Below the pieces are notes generated by a model, which was not told where the DNA came from, ran no database searches, and was given only the letters and a program-made list of their open reading frames with translations. The position numbers and the translations under genes are program-made. Below are positions 58,689-64,000 of a stretch of 64,000 nt of DNA, piece after piece (position 1 is the stretch's first letter; each line of letters begins with the position of its first letter). Source of the stretch: Diatrype stigma. Its lineage: Eukaryota > Ascomycota > Sordariomycetes > Xylariales > Diatrypaceae. Location: NCBI GenBank assembly GCA_022225965.2, contig JAKJXP020000008.1:310001-374000 (forward strand), read 5' to 3'.

Positions 58689-61140
58689 ATGGCGTCCGGC
58701 TCAGTAAGTAGGATTCAGTTTACGAACATTACAGACAAGGAGACAGTATACCAGCGCTGCCTCCTAGTGACGGGCACCTGCCATGACTATCCCCCTCCCC
58801 GAGCGCCGGGCGCAGAGGATTTCATAGCCGTCAAAGCAAAAGACGCGCTCCTTCAGCCCCTAGGCCAGCAGAACTGGCCCGTCTGGCAGGGAACCTTCCG
58901 GTGTCTCGTCATGCTGCAGCCGGGAGCGAACCGGGTCGACTTCCAGCTGCACCACCAAGGTCAGGTCCGCACCTCGGCGAGAATCACTGTGCACTGTCAG
59001 CCACTGCTGCAGCTTCCGCCGCTCCACCTGGCCATCATGGTGGCCAAGGACTCGCCGCTCCTCATCGACTGCCCGCCGGCGAAGCGGGGCGCCATCACCA
59101 CCGCGCACAGCACCCTGGATGCCGCCATCCTCAAACTGCGCCTGGCCGCCTACATGTGGCAGGCGCTGACGGCCGAGGACCTGCGCACCAAGGGCCTCGG
59201 CCGGCGCAGCTTCCGCCTGGACGAGGAGTGGGGGCTCGACACGACGACGATGGCGTCGATGTACCCGCCTCTTTCGAGCAACAGCGACAACGCGCGCGGC
59301 AGCGATGGCGACAGCAGCAACGACAACACGGAAACACGACTGCCGATGGGCTCGGTGGCCAAGGTGCACGTGGTGCGCAGCGAGAAGACGGTCGCCGAGC
59401 TGCGAGACCCGGACGTGGCGCAGCAGAACCACCGCGCGCGCCGGCGCGACGAGCTGCACACGTACTTCGAGCAGGCGCTGAAGGCGCACGGGCACCCGTT
59501 CGTCGGCGCCGCGCGCCCCGTCGTCGCGGGCCTGATCCTCGACGCCCACTACTCGCTGGCGCAGGACCTGATCGTCGGCCACGCCGGGCTGGGCCGCCAC
59601 AACCACAAGCCCGGCCGCGGTGGCGCCGGCGCCGGTGCCGGCGGGCTGTCGCTCGGCGTCTTCGGGAGCCACACCACCTACGCCTGGCCCCGCTTCCTCG
59701 AGGAGGTCCCCGCCTGCCTGCTAGACGCGACGCCCACGGGCGACACGGTCGGCAACGACAACGGCCGGTGCGCCACCATGCGCGGCGCCTGCTTCGTCGG
59801 CCAGGGCGGCCTGCTGCACGAGGTTGGGGCAGCCTTCGGGGCTGAGGGCGCGGCAGCGGGCATCATGTCGAGGGGCTATGAGAAGTCCTGGGGCCGGGCG
59901 TTCGTCGCCCAGAAAGGCGGCGACGACCACGACGCCAGGTGGAATCTCTCGGAGGCCCTGAGCTTCCTAACCCAAGAGCAGTTCCGCCTGCCCGGTGACC
60001 CGGCGCTTTCGCGGTCGCAGAAGGACGGCAAGGTCCAGGTCCACTGCATCCTGGGCCAGAACGACGAAACCTTGATAGAGGCGAGCTGCAAGGCCGGGCT
60101 CGCTCGTATCCGGTTTGCTGACCCAATGGGTAAAGTGGGCTGGGAGGTCGACTTCTGCCGCAAGACCGCGGCCGAGCTGCAGGACGAGGAGACAGCGATC
60201 AAATTTGGGCCCGCCGTATTTCACTTGAGCTTCCAGCAACTCGAGGAGCGGCTCGACCGCTCGAAGGTGTGGAGCTTGGAGGTGCTCGGCATGAATGGGA
60301 GTATTCGTACGGAGAAGAACATCTGGATATTCCGGGCCGACAAGGCGTTCATCAAAGTCCCGGGCACCTCGCTGGTACTGTCAAAACGCTCCGTTGGGTC
60401 GCCGGCCAGGGATAAGGACCAGCAGTATTGGAGATGGGCCGTGCTACTGAAGAGAAAACACCGGCAGGGGGCCGGGATGGGCCTCACTTACGCGAGCAGT
60501 ATCGATATACGCGTCGGTGCCACCATGGATGGCGCCGTTGTCTACTACGCCGACGGTAGCAAGAGCAACTGCGGCATAGCATACCAGGAGGATTTCGGCG
60601 GCGATTCAGCCGAAGCGAAGTCGCTTTCCGAGGATGAGGTTTTCAATATAACTAGGGTTTCTATCCGGACAACCGGTGCGGAATCCTTGGACGGTTGTAG
60701 GAGTGAGTATATCCACAGCCCCTTTCGCTTTATATTCCGATAATCGAGACAACCTCCACCACAATTAGCGAGAGGGACCCGGCCCGGAACGTTCAGGTCT
60801 CGGATCGTTTGTGGGAACGGCTCACTGCCTTCATAGTAAGCGAGGCCAAAGCTGACCTCGACTTCTTGCAGTGACACTTTCCAACGGCGAATCGTGGGGT
60901 GCGCTCAACTGGGGTCTCGCACATCAATTGTATCACCTCGACGCTGGCGATCACGAGCGCATAATTGGCTTCTATGGTCAGAGCGAGATGGAGAATGGCG
61001 AATCCGGCTATACGTGTCAGTTTGGCATCATCACGGCACCAAAGAGCGTGGTGGACAGCGACGAGGGTCTGCCTTTGGAAGTTTACGACATGCCGGAATT
61101 GATGAATATCGACGGCGGTCTGGAACTCCAAAGCTCTTGA
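58689..61140 (+). CDS. Zinc metallopeptidase-like protein with C-terminal jacalin-like domain; zinc motif degenerate
   Basis: Two exons (58689-60702 and 60872-61140) join in frame (GTGAGT...TTGCAG) to 760 residues. I chose the ATG of MASGSVSR as the first in frame. The long N-terminal region resembles the fungal putative zinc-metallopeptidase family of yeast YIL108W: a beta-rich start with PGANRVDF, then LAAYMWQALTAEDL, FRLDEEWG and FGSHTTYAWP. The active-site segment reads LLHEVGAAFGAEG (His377, Glu378), whereas the family has HExxH followed by another histidine. The second and third zinc ligands are therefore missing. Residues from about 600 on, ending with SWGALNWG and ERIIGFYGQSE, look like a jacalin-type lectin fold. 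It may be a catalytically dead, carbohydrate-binding derivative. GC is high in exon 1. Confidence 0.8.
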
Positions 61141-61550
61141 GGTTCGCCGTACTTCTTTCACCCCTTTTGAAGGGAAAAGCCGCCTTCGCTGAACGATGCA
61201 AGTACATGCGGCGAGATGTAATGGTTGGTTAGGTAGCGAACTCAAAATATAGGCTTTTCTCTATTCGAAGGATTATTGCTACCGTCTAGCCATAGGCCTT
61301 CTTGATCCCTGCCGAACTAGCATCGGGATGTCAATGAACGATGACAATGAACATAAGAAAGTATCTCATCCAAAAGACGCTATTTATTGACGTTTTGCTA
61401 CGTTCTGCTAATTGGTAAACAGGGGTGGCGTGAAAAATAAGGGTTGATATATACAGCAGGTCCTGCTTTTCGCCGAAACCAAAATTACGAGGCTACGGGC
61501 AACGGTGGAGACGAAGAGAGAGTGTATATACCGAAAGACACCTTTACGCT
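61141..61550. other. Convergent intergenic region
   Basis: A 410 bp stretch between the stop codons of the metallopeptidase-like and alcohol dehydrogenase genes. Nothing else was seen. Confidence 0.5.
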
Positions 61551-62928
61551 TTAAATCCGAGCTGCAACGGTATGTTTTCCAGAAGGAATGCTTTCCCATG
61601 ACAAAATGGGCTTGATAACCTATAAGATAGCGGCGTATGTTAGACTTCGTACTTACGATGTACATAGGGTAGATACTAACGTGTCCAGACTTGAGGTCTT
61701 CCATGGCCCGATCTAGTTCCCCCGCAGGATAAACCGTTGCAATGCGGTCGATAGGAAATTTCCCGTCGCGATATAGCTGAAAGAGCTGGGGTATCAACTG
61801 TCATCGAAGATGAAGGTTAGAAATAAGCACCCTGGGGCAATGGGGTCAAGAAGCAGTACGTACGACATGTGGATTCGCATCCCCCTCAATAACACCAACC
61901 ATACGTTTCACGCCCACCAGAAATTCCAAAACGTTCAGCTGCATGGTTGCGGTTGGTGGTGGTATTCCTACCAGGGCCAACGTCCCATCATGGGCCAGCG
62001 CTCGGGCCGACGCTTCGAGGAGTTTGATCACTCCCGTCGTATCGACAATTCTATCCAGCCCACCGGGAAAGATATCCCGCAAAGCAGATTCGAGATCCGG
62101 GGAGTTGGCTGTGTTGATGGTATGCGTAGCCCCCAGTGATGACGCCGCCTGCAACTTCGACTCCTGGATGTCCACCGCCACAATCTGCTCGGCTCCGAGG
62201 GCCTTCGCGGTCAGCATCGCGGCAAGCCCGACGGCGCCCATGCCCAGCACCGCCACGCTGTGTCCAGGCTGTGGCTTCAGCACATTGAGCACCGTCCCCG
62301 CACCCGTCAGGTATCCGCACGCGAGCGGGGCTAGGTGCGGGAGCTCGTCCGCGCTGGCATCCACCTTCACGACGCTCTTCTCCGTGACGACCGCCATCTT
62401 GCTCAGGGACGACTGCCCGAAGAACTGGCCGTGGACCTCCGTCCCGTCAGGCAGCGAGATAGGGGATTTCGCGCCGGGCCCACGACGTGTGGTCTTGACA
62501 AAGTTCACTTCCTTCGAGGCCGGGCACGCGCCCCAGCGGCCGTCAAGGCAGGTCTTGCACTCGGCGCAGGCGTGGAACGCCAGCAGGACCGTGTCTCCCG
62601 GCACTATCGATTTGTTCTTGACGTCGGACCCGACATGGAGCACGGTTCCGACGCCCTCGTGACCGAGGACGGCGGGGTACCTCCCGATAGGCATTCCTCC
62701 GTGTTGGACGACCACATCCTATAGAGCTCGAGTCAACCTTTCATCGTCACCCGTAACTGAGAACTCATTCAATTGTAGACCTACCGTATGGCATAGCCCT
62801 GTATATTTAATCTCCACCAATAACTCTTCCGGCTGCACTTCATCAAGAATAATGTCGCGCAGGACGAATGGGTCGCCTTGGCGCGCGACAACATAAGCTT
62901 TGGTTTGGATGTTTTTCGGTGACTCCAT
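61551..62928 (-). CDS. Zinc-dependent alcohol dehydrogenase (MDR family, aryl-alcohol type)
   Basis: Four exons (62928-62785, 62718-61864, 61797-61681, 61619-61551) join in frame to 394 residues. The catalytic zinc ligands are Cys46 (GLCHT), His68-Glu69 (LGHEGVG) and a later cysteine in LACGYLTGAG. The structural zinc lobe has Cys99, Cys102, Cys105 and Cys113 in the usual spacing. The NAD-binding motif is VLGMGAVGLAAM, followed by VAVDIQESKL with the aspartate that favours NAD+. The overall pattern fits class-III-like or aryl-alcohol dehydrogenases that oxidise primary alcohols or reduce aldehydes in the cytosol. The first exon boundary falls right after the catalytic cysteine region. It could supply or remove aldehydes for the neighbouring P450 pathway, but that is inference. 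Confidence 0.93.
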
Positions 62929-63798
62929 ATTTACAGCAGTAGAACTTGCAGTCTATGAAAATAGAAATCTGAGTTTATCACCGACCGTGGCCGTTGTTGG
63001 ATCTGGCGAAGTGGTCGTTCTATATCAATACCCCATATACCCTGGACAGTCACACACGCAGGTCTCAAGAGTCTTGAGACTCAAGACGCGTCAGATAGAG
63101 GAATCCGTGCCACTTCGGCACTTAGGATGAAGGCTAATGAGGGAACGCGCTAAGTTGGTCATATCTCGTTCGGGAATTCGAAGGCATGCCGTCGGATAGT
63201 TAATAACGCAACTCAATTATAATATACCGATGGAGTTCGTTTGGCGCGTATCTTAGCGTATGTACCCCGCAGTCAATCTCTACTACCATGTAGATCCCCT
63301 AGCCGACGATGCTCTCGGGAATGGCTACTACTGTGGAGAGGACTTGATGGAAGACTTGGCTAGTATCATATCTAGTCAAGTTTTGGACAGCCTCGTGAGC
63401 CTGCTAGACATATCTTAACCTTTATGCCAAGGATCATGGGGAAAAGTCCACCCCTCACTCCAGAATCGCACACGACCCGGTATTTGACCTGCTCGCCTTG
63501 TCCTCAGTCCTCTGACCTCAATTCTAGGGCGACCTGCTGAAACCCGGACGGGGCATTTGGTTGATCTTCTACTACGGACAAGGTCTGGATCCCATATAGA
63601 CGCTCCAGAGTCTAGCAGTAACAACAGTTAGTCTAAGATTTTATCTCATCGCTCCACAGCTTGAGTCTTGTGGTAGAAGAAGTATTTTGCCGATGCGGAC
63701 GAAAGTTCGCCGCGCAATCGAAGCCCTTCGTTCCTCACAAAAGCTTATATAATCGCGTTGAAAAGGAAGAGGATAAGAACAGGACATGGAAGACTAAC
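62929..63798. other. Intergenic or 3' exons of the edge gene
   Basis: The left part is the ADH promoter side. A minus-strand frame near 63655-63740 may be a terminal exon of the astacin-like gene cut by the window edge, but its splice phase could not be fixed. Confidence 0.35.
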
Positions 63799-64000
63799 CT
63801 CAACGTCTTTGGTGCTCGGCTTCGTGGCCTCTTGAAACTCCTCGCCGGTATCTCGCAGTACCAGAACTTTACCAGGTTGGCCAAACGGTGTCGGCTTCCC
63901 ATTTCTTCTAGAGGAGTACAGCATGATAGAGTTAAGGTCAAGCGGGCCGTCGTCATCAATAAACCCCCCCGTTGAAGGCATAGGAAGGTACTCGTAGGCG
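63799..64000 (-). CDS. Partial astacin-like (M12A) metallopeptidase, cut by the window edge
   Basis: A minus-strand frame enters from the right edge and runs to a GTTAGT donor at 63798. It reads EYLPMPSTGGF, then GPLDLNSIMLYSS, then FGQPGKVLVLRDTGEEF. The segment [DN]-x-NSIM-x-Y-S is the Met-turn region of astacin-type zinc peptidases (SIMHY in animals; here SIMLY). The catalytic HExxHxxGxxH would lie upstream, beyond the window, so activity cannot be judged. The last exon or exons probably lie within 63.6-63.75 kb. Confidence 0.5.

Noticed and set aside
58901..59845. 314-codon frame in another phase of the metallopeptidase-like gene
   Set aside because: Arg/Pro/Ala-rich composition caused by high GC; the true frame has family motifs and splices correctly.

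Overview
The window is nuclear DNA of a filamentous ascomycete (Pezizomycotina, probably a Sordariomycete). Supporting signs are: genes split by 50-170 bp introns with GTAAGT-type donors and YAG acceptors; an iterative highly reducing polyketide synthase (HR-PKS); a PTH11-type receptor; small secreted cysteine-rich proteins; and two transposon relics eroded by C-to-T/G-to-A transitions as left by repeat-induced point mutation (RIP). Exon models were built by hand from frame, splice signals and protein continuity. No rRNA, tRNA or CRISPR array was recognised.

Layout. 0.7-7.3 kb: two intact small secreted cysteine-rich proteins, one possible relic of a third, and an Mpv17/PMP22 membrane protein. 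8.07-10.31 kb: a RIP-eroded Fot1/pogo transposon with terminal inverted repeats (TIRs) and a TA duplication. 13.7-35.3 kb: the secondary-metabolite locus, with a flavin monooxygenase, a polytopic membrane protein divergent from a 10-exon HR-PKS, a rhodopsin-like PTH11-type membrane protein and a BAHD-type acyltransferase. 35-48 kb: mostly non-genic, with a broken gene, two copies of a MITE-like element, a RIP-eroded Mutator-like element and a MYND zinc-finger gene. 48.2-53.2 kb: a protein kinase and a GTPBP1-type GTPase, probably housekeeping. 53.9 kb: an assembly gap inside a G-run/C-run. 55.8-62.9 kb: a cytochrome P450, a metallopeptidase-like protein with a jacalin-like tail and a degenerate zinc site, and a zinc alcohol dehydrogenase. 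The right edge cuts an astacin-like peptidase.

How the genes may work together (inference). The synthase has KS, AT, DH, KR and ACP. Its enoylreductase region has lost the nucleotide-binding motif, no methyltransferase motif is visible, and there is no thioesterase. An unmethylated, at least partly unsaturated chain is therefore expected. The flavin monooxygenase, membrane protein and acyltransferase are candidates for oxidising, rearranging or acylating and releasing it; the P450 and alcohol dehydrogenase 20-27 kb away may or may not take part. I could not match this gene set to a characterised pathway.
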